Of a DNA stretch of 64,000 nucleotides, positions 50,859 to 60,965 are shown one piece after another. The translations under genes and the position numbers were made by a program. Origin of the DNA: Ferrimonas kyonanensis DSM 18153 (GTDB taxonomy: Bacteria > Pseudomonadota > Gammaproteobacteria > Enterobacterales > Shewanellaceae); assembly GCF_000425405.1 (NCBI RefSeq), contig NZ_AUDJ01000002.1, forward strand, positions 62,001-126,000, read 5' to 3'. The stretch's first letter is position 1; each line of letters starts with the position of its first letter. Under the pieces are notes generated by a model. It did no database searches. It was not told the origin of the DNA and worked only from the letters and a program-made list of their open reading frames with translations.

Positions 50859-51995
50859 TCAGCAATTCAGTTGGCGCAGTAGGGCAAAGCCCTGGGGCTG
50901 GTGATCACCACTGACCACAAACCCCTGCAGTTGATTGGCGTCGTTCAGTGCTTGGGCGGTGAGGCCGCCGTCGGTGATCTCCACCTGCCAGCGACTGGCG
51001 CTGTGGGTGTCACCGGCCAGTTGCATCGGCATCAGCGGCGTTTTCACCTTTACCATCATCGGCGCACCATGGCGGGCGGTGTCGGTGCCGCACAGGGTCT
51101 GAGCCAGGGCGTTGGCGGCCAGCAGAATGGGTTGCAGGAAGGGCTCATGTTTGCCCTCCACTTCGGCACAGTCGCCCAGGGCGAATACCTTAGGGTCGCT
51201 GCTTCGCAGCTGGTTGTCTACCACTATGCCTTTGTTGACCATCAGGCCGGCGGCCGCGGCCAGGGCGGTGTTTGGCATCAGGCCGATGGCGCAGATGGCC
51301 TCGTCTACCCGGTGTTGCTGGCCGCTGGTCATGGTGGCGACCAGGGCGTCGCCATCGCGGTTCAGGCGTCGCAGTGAATCATTCATTGCCAGGGTGACGC
51401 CCTGTTGTTGCAACACGCCCGCCAGTTGGGCGGAGATGAACGGTGGCAATAGCTGTGGCAGCACCCGCTCGGCACGGTCGCACAACACCACCTGGCGCCC
51501 GGCGCTGGCCAGATCCATCGCCATCTCGGTGCCGATTAAACCGGCGCCAATCACCATCACCGACTGTGCCCGGGACAGGCGCTGCTCCACCTTGTGGTAG
51601 GCATCTAGGCTGTTGAGGGTAATCAGGTTGCCACCGGCATCACCGTCGATCACCGGCACCATGGCCGAGGCGCCGGTGGCCAGCACCAGTTGTTGGTAGT
51701 CGACGCTGCCGCCGCTGGTCTCCAGCCGCTGGTTGGCGGTGTCGATGGCCTTGACTCGAGTGTGGGCCATCAGGGTCAGGTTCATCTCCTCGGCGAACAC
51801 CTCGCCCCGGCGCTGAATCAGCTGTTTGGCAGGCTGGCCCTTGCTGAACACATGGCTGATCTCAGGCTTGGAGTATTCGTCGCCGCTGCCCTGGGTGATC
51901 AGGGTTATGGGACGGTCGCTGTCCAGGCGCCGCAGCGCCTTGACCAGTTGGTAGGCCGCAAAGCCGCTGCCGACAATCACCAATGGGGCACTCAT
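50859..51995 (-). CDS. norW: Flavorubredoxin reductase
   Basis: A 378-residue FAD/NADH oxidoreductase: [39 protein letters not shown], and [20 protein letters not shown]. Supplies electrons from NADH to the rubredoxin domain of NorV. ATG at 51993-51995 overlaps norV by four bases, so translation is coupled. Confidence 0.94.
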   Translation of the reverse strand: MSAPLVIVGSGFAAYQLVKALRRLDSDRPITLITQGSGDEYSKPEISHVFSKGQPAKQLIQRRGEVFAEEMNLTLMAHTRVKAIDTANQRLETSGGSVDYQQLVLATGASAMVPVIDGDAGGNLITLNSLDAYHKVEQRLSRAQSVMVIGAGLIGTEMAMDLASAGRQVVLCDRAERVLPQLLPPFISAQLAGVLQQQGVTLAMNDSLRRLNRDGDALVATMTSGQQHRVDEAICAIGLMPNTALAAAAGLMVNKGIVVDNQLRSSDPKVFALGDCAEVEGKHEPFLQPILLAANALAQTLCGTDTARHGAPMMVKVKTPLMPMQLAGDTHSASRWQVEITDGGLTAQALNDANQLQGFVVSGDHQPQGFALLRQLNC

Positions 51996-53491
51996 GCTGC
52001 GTCCTCCTTTTTCACCGCTTCGAACACCTGCTTGCCGATGCCGCATTCCGGGCACAGGAAGTGATCCGGTACCTGTGACCAGGGCGTGCCCGGCGCAACC
52101 CCTTGGTTGGGTTCACCGTCGGCGCTGCGGTAGACCCACTGGCACACGGTGCACAGCATGTCGGTTTCGTCGTTGCCGCATTGCTTGGTGGGTGCCTCGG
52201 TTTGGGCTTCGCTGTTTACTTCAGCCTGAGCCGGGGTGGCCGGGTGGGGCACGACGTCGTTGGGGACGGATTTAGGAGCAGGTTGCTCGACGGGGGCCAG
52301 TGCCCACTGGCGTGCCAGTTGGCGGCCGTGTTCGCGGCATTCATTGAGGGCGTTGCCATCGGGTTTCCATTTCACTTTCAGGCTGGCGGCGGTGTCGAAA
52401 CCGGCGTCCTGCAGCCGCACCTGAATGCGGTCGACGGCGCCGCCATTCCAGCCGAAGCTGCCGAAGGAGGCGGCGCGTTTGTTTTTGAATCTGAGGCCGG
52501 TGATCTCCTCCAGCATGGCGGCGATTTTTGGCATCATCACGTTGTTCATGGTGGAGGAACCCACCAACACCGCCTTGGAGCGGAACAGGTTGGACAATAT
52601 CTCGTTCTTGTCGTGTTTGGAGACGTTGAATACTTTTACCGCCACTTTCGGGTCGATATCATGAATGCCCTGGGCCAGAGCATCGGCCATCATTCGAGTA
52701 TTGCCGGACATGGAATCGTAGAACAGGGTGATGCGATCCTCTTGATAGTCGTCCGCCCACTTCAGGTATTTCTCGATGATCTGTATCGGGTTGTCACGCC
52801 AGACGATGCCGTGGGAGGTGGCGATCATGTCAACCGGCAGGTTGAAGCTCAGCACCTCTTTAATCTTGGCGGTGACCAGGGCGCTGAACGGAGTCAGAAT
52901 GTTGGAGTAGTAGCGCAGGCACTGCTCCTCCAGTTCGGCCTGATCCACTTCGTCGTTGAACAGGTGTTCGTCGCAGTAGTGCTGGCCGAAGGCATCGTTG
53001 GAGAACAGCACCGCGTCGCCGGTCAGGTAGGTCATCATGCTGTCGGGCCAGTGCAACATCGGCGCTTCGATGAACACCAGTTGCTTGCCGTTGCCGATGT
53101 CGACACTGTCGCCGGTTTTCACGGTGTGGAAGTTCCAGTCCGGGCGGTGATGGTGGCCGGTGATGGAATCGATGGCATTTTCACTGCAGTAGATGGGGGT
53201 ACCGGGGATCTTCTCCAGCAGGGCGGCCAGGGCACCGGCGTGGTCTTCTTCGGCGTGGTTGATGACAATGAAGTCGATGCTGTTCAGATCCACTTCCTGG
53301 CTGAGGTTATGGACAAATTCGTGGCTGAAACGGTGATCGACGGTATCGATGAGTACGGTCTTCTCCTCCCGAATCAGGTAGCTGTTGTAGCTGGTGCCTT
53401 TTGGCATCTTAAACTCGGTGCCGTGGAAGTCGCGCACTTCCCAGTCCCGTTGTCCGACCCAGTGGATGTTGTTCTTAACGTGAATTGCCAT
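51992..53491 (-). CDS. norV: Anaerobic nitric oxide reductase flavorubredoxin
   Basis: A 499-residue protein with a metallo-beta-lactamase diiron domain, flavodoxin domain and C-terminal rubredoxin ([15 protein letters not shown]). Diiron ligands fall at H79, E81, D83, H84, H147, D166 and H227, the same numbering as E. coli NorV. Reduces NO to N2O in the cytoplasm under anoxia. Divergent from norR, with sigma-54 promoter and NorR sites between. Confidence 0.97.
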   Translation of the reverse strand: MAIHVKNNIHWVGQRDWEVRDFHGTEFKMPKGTSYNSYLIREEKTVLIDTVDHRFSHEFVHNLSQEVDLNSIDFIVINHAEEDHAGALAALLEKIPGTPIYCSENAIDSITGHHHRPDWNFHTVKTGDSVDIGNGKQLVFIEAPMLHWPDSMMTYLTGDAVLFSNDAFGQHYCDEHLFNDEVDQAELEEQCLRYYSNILTPFSALVTAKIKEVLSFNLPVDMIATSHGIVWRDNPIQIIEKYLKWADDYQEDRITLFYDSMSGNTRMMADALAQGIHDIDPKVAVKVFNVSKHDKNEILSNLFRSKAVLVGSSTMNNVMMPKIAAMLEEITGLRFKNKRAASFGSFGWNGGAVDRIQVRLQDAGFDTAASLKVKWKPDGNALNECREHGRQLARQWALAPVEQPAPKSVPNDVVPHPATPAQAEVNSEAQTEAPTKQCGNDETDMLCTVCQWVYRSADGEPNQGVAPGTPWSQVPDHFLCPECGIGKQVFEAVKKEDAA

Positions 53492-53540
53492 GGTGTAGCC
53501 TCAGAGTTCAATCAAATGTGGTTTGCTTGTCTGAGTTATT

Positions 53541-53555
53541 GCAGTGTCCGTGCCA
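53541..53555 (-). promoter_or_regulatory. Sigma-54 promoter of norVW
   Basis: Minus strand reads TTGGCACG-GACA-CTGCA (one mismatch to consensus), 50 bases upstream of the norV ATG. Transcription would start near 53530. Confidence 0.88.
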
Positions 53556-53597
53556 ATAATTAACTGATTGAATTTAATGTGTATTTAAAATTGTTAT

Positions 53598-53654
53598 TGT
53601 CATTTCGACACTAATCGACTAGTGTCATTAAGACAGTGTCTTGTCATTTTGACA
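53598..53654. promoter_or_regulatory. Three NorR binding sites
   Basis: TGTCATTTCGACA (53598-53610), TGTCATTAAGACA (53623-53635) and TGTCATTTTGACA (53642-53654): three sites of the GT-N7-AC dyad class known for E. coli NorR, which also has three. They lie about 70-125 bases upstream of the predicted norV start site. Confidence 0.9.
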
Positions 53655-53668
53655 TAGGAAAGGTACCC

Positions 53669-55195
53669 ATGAGTTTGCAGTTGGATGAGTTTGCCGAACT
53701 GGCGTTGGATTTGACCTCTGGCCTCTCCGATGCCGACCGGTTTCAGCGGCTATTGACCACCATTCGGGATCTGGTGGCCTGCGATGCGGCGGCGCTGCTA
53801 AAGCTCAGTGACCATCACTTTGAGCCCCTGGCCACCAATGGCATGGAGGCCGAAGTGCTGGGGCGGCGTTTTGTCATTGCCGATCACCCCAGGCTCGAGG
53901 CCATCGCCCGTGCCGGCGATGTGGTGCGTTTTCCCGCCGACAGCCAGTTGCCGGATCCCTACGATGGCCTGATTGCCAACCACCCCAGCGATCTGAAAGT
54001 GCACGCCTGCATCGGTTTGCCGCTGCTGGTGAATCAACGCTTGATAGGGGCGGTGACCATCGACGGCTTCAACCCCAATCAGTTTGACGGTTTCAGTGAC
54101 CGCGAGTTACGGGCGGTGACGGCGCTGGCCGCCGCCAGCCTTAACAACGCGCTGTTGGTGGAGGAACTGGAGCTGTTGTCTGCCGGTGGCGGTGAACGCG
54201 TCGGCCGGCCTCAGTCGGCACCGCCAGGTGAGATCATCGGCCAATCGGCGGCGATGCTGGATTTGAAGCGAGAGATTGGCATTGTATCGTCTACGGATTT
54301 GACCGCGCTGGTGACCGGAGAAACCGGGGTAGGTAAAGAGCTGGTGGCGGAAGCGATTCATGCTCAGTCTCCTCGGGCTGCCCAACCTCTGGTGTACCTC
54401 AACTGCGCCGCGCTGCCGGAATCGGTGGCCGAAAGTGAGCTGTTTGGTCATGTGAAGGGGGCCTTTACCGGTGCCATCAGCCACCGCCAGGGCAAGTTTG
54501 AGATGGCCGATGGCGGTACCCTGTTTCTGGATGAGATTGGCGAGTTGCCGCTGTCGTTGCAGGCCAAGTTGCTGCGAGTGCTGCAGTACGGCGATCTGCA
54601 GCGGGTGGGCAGCGACCAGCCGGTTCAGGTGGATGTGCGGATTATTGCCGCCACCAACCGCGATCTGAAACAGGAGGTCAGCGACGGGCGTTTTCGTGCC
54701 GATCTGTACCATCGCCTCAGTGTGTTTCCGCTGTGGGTGCCGCCATTGCGCAGCCGCGGTCAGGATGTGCTGCTGTTGTGCGGCTTCTTTCTCGAACGCA
54801 ATCGCAGCAAGCTGGGTCTGGCGGGATTGAGTTTGACCGACGCTGCCCAGGAGTCGGTGCGGAGCTACACCTGGCCTGGTAACGTACGCGAGCTTGAGCA
54901 TTGCCTGTTCCGGGCGGCGGTGGTGGCCCGTTCGGCCCAAAGTGGTGATCACATTGTCATTGAGCCGGCGATGCTGCGATTGGGGCAGGCTTCGGCAAGC
55001 CCACAGCCGGAGGCGATGCAGCAGCAGGTGACTGAGGCCGGCGGGTTGCGCGACGCCACCGATCAGTTCCAGACTCGCCTGATTCAGCAGGCGCTGACCG
55101 CCGAGGCGGGCAACTGGTCGGCGGCGGCCAGGCGGCTGCAGATGGACAGCGGCAATTTGCACCGGTTGGCCAGACGACTGGGGCTGAAGAAATAG
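53669..55195 (+). CDS. norR: NO-responsive sigma-54 activator NorR
   Basis: A 508-residue activator with an N-terminal GAF domain (non-haem iron NO sensor), an AAA+ domain with [11 protein letters not shown] (Walker A), the sigma-54 contact loop GAFTGA, and a C-terminal Fis-type helix-turn-helix. Divergent from norVW. Activates norVW in response to NO. Confidence 0.97.
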   Translation: MSLQLDEFAELALDLTSGLSDADRFQRLLTTIRDLVACDAAALLKLSDHHFEPLATNGMEAEVLGRRFVIADHPRLEAIARAGDVVRFPADSQLPDPYDGLIANHPSDLKVHACIGLPLLVNQRLIGAVTIDGFNPNQFDGFSDRELRAVTALAAASLNNALLVEELELLSAGGGERVGRPQSAPPGEIIGQSAAMLDLKREIGIVSSTDLTALVTGETGVGKELVAEAIHAQSPRAAQPLVYLNCAALPESVAESELFGHVKGAFTGAISHRQGKFEMADGGTLFLDEIGELPLSLQAKLLRVLQYGDLQRVGSDQPVQVDVRIIAATNRDLKQEVSDGRFRADLYHRLSVFPLWVPPLRSRGQDVLLLCGFFLERNRSKLGLAGLSLTDAAQESVRSYTWPGNVRELEHCLFRAAVVARSAQSGDHIVIEPAMLRLGQASASPQPEAMQQQVTEAGGLRDATDQFQTRLIQQALTAEAGNWSAAARRLQMDSGNLHRLARRLGLKK

Positions 55196-55311
55196 TGTGG
55201 CCAAGCTCAAGGCTGGTCAGCTGCGGTCAAGGCAGAGTTGACTATACTCAGAGTCACTTTTGGGGCGGCCGCTTGTTAGCCGCCAAATCCCAAGACTGCG
55301 GGAGACTGACC

Positions 55312-55404
55312 ATGCGTACTCTGGTTGAGACCATCATGGCGTCACTGTACCTGTTTGCACCGGTGATTGACGGTGACGAGCAGGATCTGTCCGATTTGGA
55401 CTGA
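55312..55404 (+). CDS. Candidate 30-residue small protein
   Basis: ATG 55312 preceded by GGGAG (55300). The product starts MRTLVETIMASLYLFAPVID and ends in a DGDEQDLSDLD acidic tail: one short hydrophobic segment (residues 4-18) and an acidic end. It is followed 16 bases later by a strong terminator, and a hairpin GGCGGC...GCCGCC lies in the leader (55264-55282). The set of leader, RBS, ORF and terminator suggests a real short gene. Family not known. Confidence 0.55.
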   Translation: MRTLVETIMASLYLFAPVIDGDEQDLSDLD

Positions 55405-55420
55405 GACTCTGACAAAAGAA

Positions 55421-55449
55421 AAGCCAGCCTTTCGGGGCTGGCTTTTTTT
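55421..55449 (+). terminator. Rho-independent terminator after the 30-residue ORF
   Basis: Nine-base stem AAGCCAGCC with GGCTGGCTT, loop TTTCGG, then a run of seven T. Confidence 0.92.
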
Positions 55450-55496
55450 GTGGCTGTCGAACATTGTTTGCGCCGAGACGGGTGCCAGTCGTCGCC

Positions 55497-56402
55497 TCAG
55501 GCGGCTTGCATGTGGCGAATAATGTAGTCGATAAACACCCGGGTTTTAGGCGCCAGTTGTTTGTTGGAGGCGTAGTAGATCATAAACGGCGGTCGGTCGG
55601 CACAGTAGTCTTGCAGAATCTGCACCAGCGAACCGTTATCCAGATAGGGCTGGGCAATCTTGGCGGCGGCCAGGGTGATGCCGATGCCGTCTTTGGCCAA
55701 CTCCAGTCCCAGCTCCACATTGGTGGTGGAGACATTGGACTTCATCTGATCCTTGCTGAACGCCTGACCATCGGGGCTGCAAAAAGTCCACGGCACCAGT
55801 CGTTGGCTGGAGGCCATGCGATAGCGGACGCAGTTAAAGCGGTCCAGATCGTCCGGGTGGGTGGGGATGCCATAGCGGTGCAGAAAATCCGGTGAGGCCA
55901 GGGTGACCAGTTTCACCGGCCCCAAAGTGCGGGCCACCAGGCGACTGTCGGCTTGAAGGTGGTTGCCAATGGCCACATCGATGCCCTCCTTGACCATATC
56001 CACCACCCGATCTTCGAAACGCAGATCCAGCTCAATCTCGGGGTAGCGGTCGAGGAAGGGGCGAACCAAGGGCAGTACGTATTCGCGGCCATAGCTGTAG
56101 GGCAGGCTGACCCGCAAGCGGCCACTGGGACGTTCGGTAAAGGACTGAGCGGTCGCCAGAATGTCGCTGAGCTCATTCACCACCGGTGCCACCTTTCGGG
56201 CGAAGGCGCGGCCCTCGTCGGTCAGCGACAAGTCGTGGGTGGTGCGGTGGAACAGCCGTACCCCCAATGCCACTTCCAGAGACTTGATGCTTTTACTGAT
56301 GGCGGCGGGGCTGACGCCAAGCTTACGGGCGGCGTCGGAAAAGCTGTGGGTCTGGGCGGCGCTGATGAAGGCCGGCAGGTAGCGGCTCAGTTCAATGTTC
56401 AT
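55497..56402 (-). CDS. LysR-type transcriptional regulator
   Basis: A 301-residue LysR of the CrgA/AaeR-like group: FISAAQTHSFSDAARKLGVSPAAISKSIKSLE is the helix-turn-helix region, followed by an effector domain of usual length. Faces a terminator on its left; on its right is a 266-base region with no gene. Target not evident from neighbours. Confidence 0.94.
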   Translation of the reverse strand: MNIELSRYLPAFISAAQTHSFSDAARKLGVSPAAISKSIKSLEVALGVRLFHRTTHDLSLTDEGRAFARKVAPVVNELSDILATAQSFTERPSGRLRVSLPYSYGREYVLPLVRPFLDRYPEIELDLRFEDRVVDMVKEGIDVAIGNHLQADSRLVARTLGPVKLVTLASPDFLHRYGIPTHPDDLDRFNCVRYRMASSQRLVPWTFCSPDGQAFSKDQMKSNVSTTNVELGLELAKDGIGITLAAAKIAQPYLDNGSLVQILQDYCADRPPFMIYYASNKQLAPKTRVFIDYIIRHMQAA

Positions 56403-56628
56403 TGCTTTTAACTGGTGGTTTAAATTGTTTTGAGTTTGTTGATACTACAGGTTTTAACAGCGCAAGGTAAGATAGGCGTACGGATTGCCAGGCAGTCCGA
56501 GCCGTAACTGCTTATCTGACCTGTCAGCTAAGGATTTAGGAAGGCGATTTCATCAACCCTTGTAAGACTGGATGTCTGTACTTCATTCCCGCTGGTTGCC
56601 GTTGCAGCCATTGCCATGGGAGGCCAAA

Positions 56629-56653
56629 GCACCACGGAGGGTGCCTTTTTTTT
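56629..56653 (+). terminator. Plus-strand terminator with no upstream gene
   Basis: GCACC (56629) pairs with GGTGC (56640), then CC and a run of eight T. No plus-strand gene precedes it within 200 bases; it may end a small RNA from the 56403-56628 gap. Confidence 0.55.
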
Positions 56654-56668
56654 GCCTGTTTTTTGTGG

Positions 56669-57439
56669 CTATTCCACTCCGTAGGTTCGTTCTGCTGGCT
56701 GCAAAAAGCGCTCTAAGCGAGTGGTCATGGCCTGTTTGAGCCACAGTGGGCCGTGGTCGGTCATGTCGTTGTGGCGGGCGTGAGCAATGGTGGTCACCTC
56801 AATGGCGTGGCTTGAGGGCAGCTCGTTAGTGGTTGGCAGTACCCCCTCATCGGCGGCAAAGTCACTGGCTCTAATAGACAAAACGGCGATGTTTGGATCT
56901 CTGGGCAGGGGCACTCGGCGGTGGTCCAGAGTAACCAGTTGCTTAACGTAGCCACCCTGATGGGCCGCCAGCCAACTGGACAGATCGCCACCGTTTGAGT
57001 GACCAATTAACAGCAGGTGGTCAAAATCGAAGCTTGAATAGTCGGGCTGCAAAGACCGGCGCAGGAATTCCAGCGTGGCTGCTCCCCGAATCCAGTTTTC
57101 CTGTCGTTGCAGGTACAGGTTACCGCTGACTGCCAGCGGCGGATCCGATGCCAGTTCATGGCCAACCGTAATCACCAGGTAGTTCATGTTAATCAGAGGC
57201 TGCACCATAAACTGGTAGTCCCGATGAGAGACACCATAGCCAGCGCTAATCAAGGCCACCGGACAAAGGGCGGACTGCCGGCATTGTTGGGGTGCGACAG
57301 GCTGGTGCACCTCAATGGGGATCGCCCGACCCCGCCGCGAGTCGATGACGGTGGTTGGTGCGGCGATGGCTCCTGCGATCCACAGCAAGAGCAATAGGGG
57401 AGTCAGTGATTGGGCCATGCCGTTGACGTTCCGTTTCAT
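56669..57439 (-). CDS. Periplasmic alpha/beta hydrolase
   Basis: A 256-residue protein with a signal peptide (residues 1-26, IAGAIA-AP). The nucleophile elbow is LLLIGHSNGGDLSS (Ser near 146). Likely oxyanion and acid/His residues follow in DFAADEG and HARHNDM. Substrate unknown. Confidence 0.85.
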   Translation of the reverse strand: MKRNVNGMAQSLTPLLLLLWIAGAIAAPTTVIDSRRGRAIPIEVHQPVAPQQCRQSALCPVALISAGYGVSHRDYQFMVQPLINMNYLVITVGHELASDPPLAVSGNLYLQRQENWIRGAATLEFLRRSLQPDYSSFDFDHLLLIGHSNGGDLSSWLAAHQGGYVKQLVTLDHRRVPLPRDPNIAVLSIRASDFAADEGVLPTTNELPSSHAIEVTTIAHARHNDMTDHGPLWLKQAMTTRLERFLQPAERTYGVE

Positions 57440-57457
57440 CCAGTCCGTTTGTGTGGG

Positions 57458-57964
57458 CTACTCACCCAGGGCGATTTCATGCAGGCTGGCCTCTTTGGCG
57501 TGACTGGCCTGCCATTTCAGCAGTGGCGCCTTTAACTTGGCCAGGGCCTCTTGGTCGCGGTAGAAGATCAATAAACAGCCGGCCTGGCGGTAGTCGGTCT
57601 GGCCTTCGCCATCAGGACACTGATACGCCAGCATGGCGTACAGTTCCTGAGTGGCATTGCTGATGTAGGCGGACTTCTCAAAGCAGGAGTGGGCCCGACA
57701 AGCGGTGGCCAGGTAGGTGTGTTTGTCCAGCATCACCAGCGGCTCCGGTGGCCCCCCCAAGCCAGCCAGAAACTGCTCTTGGGTCGGCGCTTGCCAGAAA
57801 TACTGCTGCTGGTGGTCGCCAAAAAAGGCCTGGGTGTGTTGACGGAAGTGGTTGTCCCATACCAGCTGATTGCTGTTGTGGTAGCTGGACAGGTCAAATC
57901 GGTCCGCCAACGCCTGAGGGCTGAGGCTAAGGCAAAGTAAAAGCAGTAAAACGGGTTTCATCAT
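57458..57964 (-). CDS. Secreted protein, unknown
   Basis: A 168-residue protein with a signal peptide (residues 1-20, SPQALA). Two Cys pairs (ACRAHSC and QCPDGEG...AGC) suggest disulfides. No family recognised. The frame runs upstream to 58030, but the ATG at 57962-57964 gives the signal peptide. Lies 18 bases before the hydrolase gene, same strand. Confidence 0.65.
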   Translation of the reverse strand: MMKPVLLLLLCLSLSPQALADRFDLSSYHNSNQLVWDNHFRQHTQAFFGDHQQQYFWQAPTQEQFLAGLGGPPEPLVMLDKHTYLATACRAHSCFEKSAYISNATQELYAMLAYQCPDGEGQTDYRQAGCLLIFYRDQEALAKLKAPLLKWQASHAKEASLHEIALGE

Positions 57965-57977
57965 AGCGTTGTCTTCC

Positions 57978-58274
57978 CTAGTCATCCTCAGAGGAGGGGG
58001 GTGAAGCCAGCAAGGGTTCCGGTAGTACACCGGTTTGAATCAGGCGCTCTTTGCAGGGTTTGCTCAGTTGCTTGATCTTATATTCCAACTTCGATGCTTC
58101 CGAGCGGTTTCCCACTTCGGTATGAAACGCCAGGGTCAGCGGCCCTTTGCCTCGCAGTGCCTTGGCGCCGGTGCCATTTTGGTGCTGATTGAAGCGCCGG
58201 GGGACATCGGTGGTGATGCCGGTGTACAGGCTGCCACTGCGGGTTCGAACCAGGTAGAGCGACCACAATGACAT
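57978..58274 (-). CDS. GIY-YIG nuclease family protein
   Basis: A 98-residue protein with the GIY-YIG variant [22 protein letters not shown] and Arg/His residues [13 protein letters not shown], ending in an acidic tail. Similar to E. coli YhbQ. Start overlaps the upstream gene's stop by one base (TGATG). Confidence 0.9.
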   Translation of the reverse strand: MSLWSLYLVRTRSGSLYTGITTDVPRRFNQHQNGTGAKALRGKGPLTLAFHTEVGNRSEASKLEYKIKQLSKPCKERLIQTGVLPEPLLASPPSSEDD

Positions 58275-58663
58275 CAGAATGCGACCACGATGCCCTTGGT
58301 TTTCCACAGGTGCGGGCTGCGGAACGCGTACTGGTAAGGTGGGTGCATCAGCAGCAATACCGCGGCGAACATGACGATAAATTCGGCGATATGCAGTAAA
58401 TCAAGATTCTCAAAGGTGTAGATCAACCCCATCAGCAACATGAACGCAAAGCTGACGATCACCAGTCCGGCATTCAGCCTCGCCATCCACAGCGCACCAA
58501 TCGGCACCTGGTAGGCGAAGCCGAAACAGGGGTAGATCAACAGGGTGCTGATGGACAGCAAACACCAATGGGCGAAGCTGGTCTGTGGCGTAAGTAGCAT
58601 TGCCATCAGGGACAGTACTGCCACCAGCAGTACTCCCCAGAACAGCAGTTGCCAGCGTGACAT
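58274..58663 (-). CDS. Four-helix membrane protein, unknown
   Basis: A 129-residue protein with four predicted membrane helices (residues about 5-25, 35-55, 63-80, 88-110) and a Cys/Pro segment [19 protein letters not shown]. The ATG at 58661-58663 is preferred. Coupled to the GIY-YIG gene. No family recognised. Confidence 0.65.
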   Translation of the reverse strand: MSRWQLLFWGVLLVAVLSLMAMLLTPQTSFAHWCLLSISTLLIYPCFGFAYQVPIGALWMARLNAGLVIVSFAFMLLMGLIYTFENLDLLHIAEFIVMFAAVLLLMHPPYQYAFRSPHLWKTKGIVVAF

Positions 58664-58774
58664 AAACAGGACTTCCTTTGTTGCGTGAACCATGGTCTCA
58701 GAACTTGGTGCTGGGTGTTATTGACTACAGGATAATGGCTAACGAAGGCCCTGTAAATTATTGCTACGGCTGAG

Positions 58775-59482
58775 CTAATACGGTTTTTCCGCTGCCAGGG
58801 TTTGCAGGTCGGCCAGCAGCAACCTGGGGTGCAGGTAGCTGGTGGAGTAGATATTGCGGATTCGGTTTTGCGGGTCGATGAGGTACACCCGCAGCAGGTG
58901 CGACAGCATGCCGGTGGCCTGACCCTGGGGGCCGATCACCGGGGTCACCCACTGGTTGTAGCTGTCCAGAATCGGCTGCAGCTGTTGATGGCCTTCGGTG
59001 GTGACAAACTCCCATTGGCCCAGGGGGGACCGGAAATGGCGGCCGTAGGCTGCCAGAATGTGAGGCGGGTCGTTGTCCGGGTCAAAGCTCAGGCTCACCA
59101 GTTTGACCCGTTGGCTGAGGCTGCGGTGTTGGGTGATCTGTTTCTGCAACTGCGCCAGTACGTAACTGGCCAGCGGACAGCCGTTGGGGTCGGGGCAGTG
59201 GGTGTAGATAAAGCTCAGTACCACCAGCTTGTCGTCAAAAATCTGGTGCAAACGGCGGCGCTGACCGGTGTCCAGCAGCACCTCACCATCGGCGGCGCTG
59301 CCGATGACCGGCAGGGAGTAGCTGCCAGCAGCGGGAGCCGGGAACGCCAGTGGGAAGTAGCCGGGGGCGGTTTTGGCCGCGCCCTGATGGTCTCGATGTG
59401 GATCTTCACTGGCGCAGAGGCTCGCGGGTAGGACCAGGGTGGCCAGCAGCAGCCATTTTAGACCGACAGAGACAATGCTCAT
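58775..59482 (-). CDS. SCO1/SenC copper chaperone-like protein
   Basis: A 235-residue periplasmic protein with signal peptide (residues 1-24). The SCO thioredoxin-fold motif is altered: THCPDPNGCPLA puts five residues between the two Cys where CxxxC is usual; SHLLRVYLIDPQNRI holds the conserved His region. Coupled by 4 bases to the SBP56/MtoX gene. SCO proteins load copper, and methanethiol oxidases need copper (established), so a chaperone role is likely. Confidence 0.85.
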   Translation of the reverse strand: MSIVSVGLKWLLLATLVLPASLCASEDPHRDHQGAAKTAPGYFPLAFPAPAAGSYSLPVIGSAADGEVLLDTGQRRRLHQIFDDKLVVLSFIYTHCPDPNGCPLASYVLAQLQKQITQHRSLSQRVKLVSLSFDPDNDPPHILAAYGRHFRSPLGQWEFVTTEGHQQLQPILDSYNQWVTPVIGPQGQATGMLSHLLRVYLIDPQNRIRNIYSTSYLHPRLLLADLQTLAAEKPY

Positions 59483-60813
59483 GGGCTTACCTCGGCAGTG
59501 GTGGCCGCGTTTTGGGGGTTGGCCCCATACAGAGCGTAGGCCGACAGCCGCATCTGATGCGGGCTTCCGAGCTTCTGCTGGTGAAAATCGATGCTGAACT
59601 GAGGTAGCAGTTCCTTGCCGTTCCAGTGGTAGGCCTTGAAGTATTGCAGGTCTTCACCACTGGCGGACTCGGTTTTGTCCCAGTTGGCCAGTAGCGATGA
59701 GGTGTAGTACAGGCGCTTTCCGTCCCAGCTTTGCGACACCATGTTGACCTGCTCGCCAATCTTGAGCTGATACACCTGTTTGGGGGCCTTGGGGTTTCGA
59801 ATGTCAAACAGGCGGGTGGTGCCGTCGTTCCAGGTGTTGACCCACAACTGGTCATCGCCACTGGAGATGGAGATGTCCACCGGCAGCGGCATGGCGGCGG
59901 CATCGCCGATGTTGGCGACGGTGGCGGCGTGCCAGCGGCGTTTGGCGTCCATGGACACCAGCCACAATTTCGAGGTTAGGGCGGTGGTGGTAAAGCAGTA
60001 GTTATGGGAGGGATCCCAGGCACAGCGGATCTCCAGCGGCGCCCCCGGCACCTCCAGTACCTGCTGAGGCTGGCGAGTGTGCAGGTTCCACACCACCATG
60101 GTGTTGCCGAACCGGGCCAGCCGCTCCGGACTGGACACCACGTCGGACAGTGGCGCCATGTAGTTGTCGTGACCGGTAAAGGAGCTGGAGACCATCACAT
60201 TGAGCCGGGGCAGGGCCCGCACGTCGTAGCCATAGCCATCGGCGCCACTGAACAGGGAGTCTGGCGAGGCTTGATCCGGAATCCAGTGGGTGGCGATGTA
60301 GTCACCACCATTACTGTATTCCACCAGTGCGGTGCGGCCGCCCTGATCTTTGTTGTTGGACAGGCCGGTGAGCAACATGCGACCGGGGAGGGCGTAATGA
60401 GTGTGCGGGCCGATCACGCCGCCTGAGGCGCTGACAAAATCGTCGATCACCTTGTGCAGTTTAGGCTTGGCCGGATTGCTGTAGATGTCGAAGACAAAGA
60501 TCTTGGAGCTGTCGAGGCCGCCGGCCCACAGGAAACGGCGGTCGTCGGTGAAGCCGCTGTGGTGAGCTTCATGGCGGCCTCCCACCGACAGGGAGTGGAT
60601 AACGGTGCCGTATTGCCGAGAGGCCGGGTTGACATCTATGGTGACCAGTTTGTCCTGGCCGTCCCCTACGCCTTCAACGCCCAGAGTCCAGACGTACACC
60701 AGATCTTCCTGGCCGGTGATTTTGGCCATGTAGGGCGACATGCAGGTTTCGTCAGCCTGCAGCGGGGCAGTGGCCACCACGGTGGCCCAGGCAAGCAGTA
60801 AAGCCAGACGCAT
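59479..60813 (-). CDS. mtoX: Methanethiol oxidase/SBP56 family protein
   Basis: A 444-residue periplasmic protein with signal peptide (residues 1-20) and a WD-like beta-propeller. Selenium-binding-protein motifs: GRHEAHHSGF, IGPHTHYALPG, and a terminal SPHQMRL. MtoX converts methanethiol to formaldehyde, H2S and H2O2 and is copper-dependent; mtoX clusters often include a SCO gene (established). ATG at 60811-60813 follows GGAG. Exact substrate inferred from family. Confidence 0.8.
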   Translation of the reverse strand: MRLALLLAWATVVATAPLQADETCMSPYMAKITGQEDLVYVWTLGVEGVGDGQDKLVTIDVNPASRQYGTVIHSLSVGGRHEAHHSGFTDDRRFLWAGGLDSSKIFVFDIYSNPAKPKLHKVIDDFVSASGGVIGPHTHYALPGRMLLTGLSNNKDQGGRTALVEYSNGGDYIATHWIPDQASPDSLFSGADGYGYDVRALPRLNVMVSSSFTGHDNYMAPLSDVVSSPERLARFGNTMVVWNLHTRQPQQVLEVPGAPLEIRCAWDPSHNYCFTTTALTSKLWLVSMDAKRRWHAATVANIGDAAAMPLPVDISISSGDDQLWVNTWNDGTTRLFDIRNPKAPKQVYQLKIGEQVNMVSQSWDGKRLYYTSSLLANWDKTESASGEDLQYFKAYHWNGKELLPQFSIDFHQQKLGSPHQMRLSAYALYGANPQNAATTAEVSP

Positions 60814-60965
60814 AACGTACTCCACAGTGGCGTTGGCCACGGTCAGGATCGAACCTATTAAGTGTAGACAGGGATCACCAGGAGGCGAGGGGCGTCACCA
60901 GGCTGGGCGCCACAGCGTTAACTGCGGTACACTGCGTGGATCACTCCCTCTGTTTGTTCGCCTTC

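Noticed and set aside
58238-58260. GGTTCGAACC, like a tRNA T-loop
   Set aside because: It lies inside the GIY-YIG gene, and no acceptor or anticodon stem can be formed.
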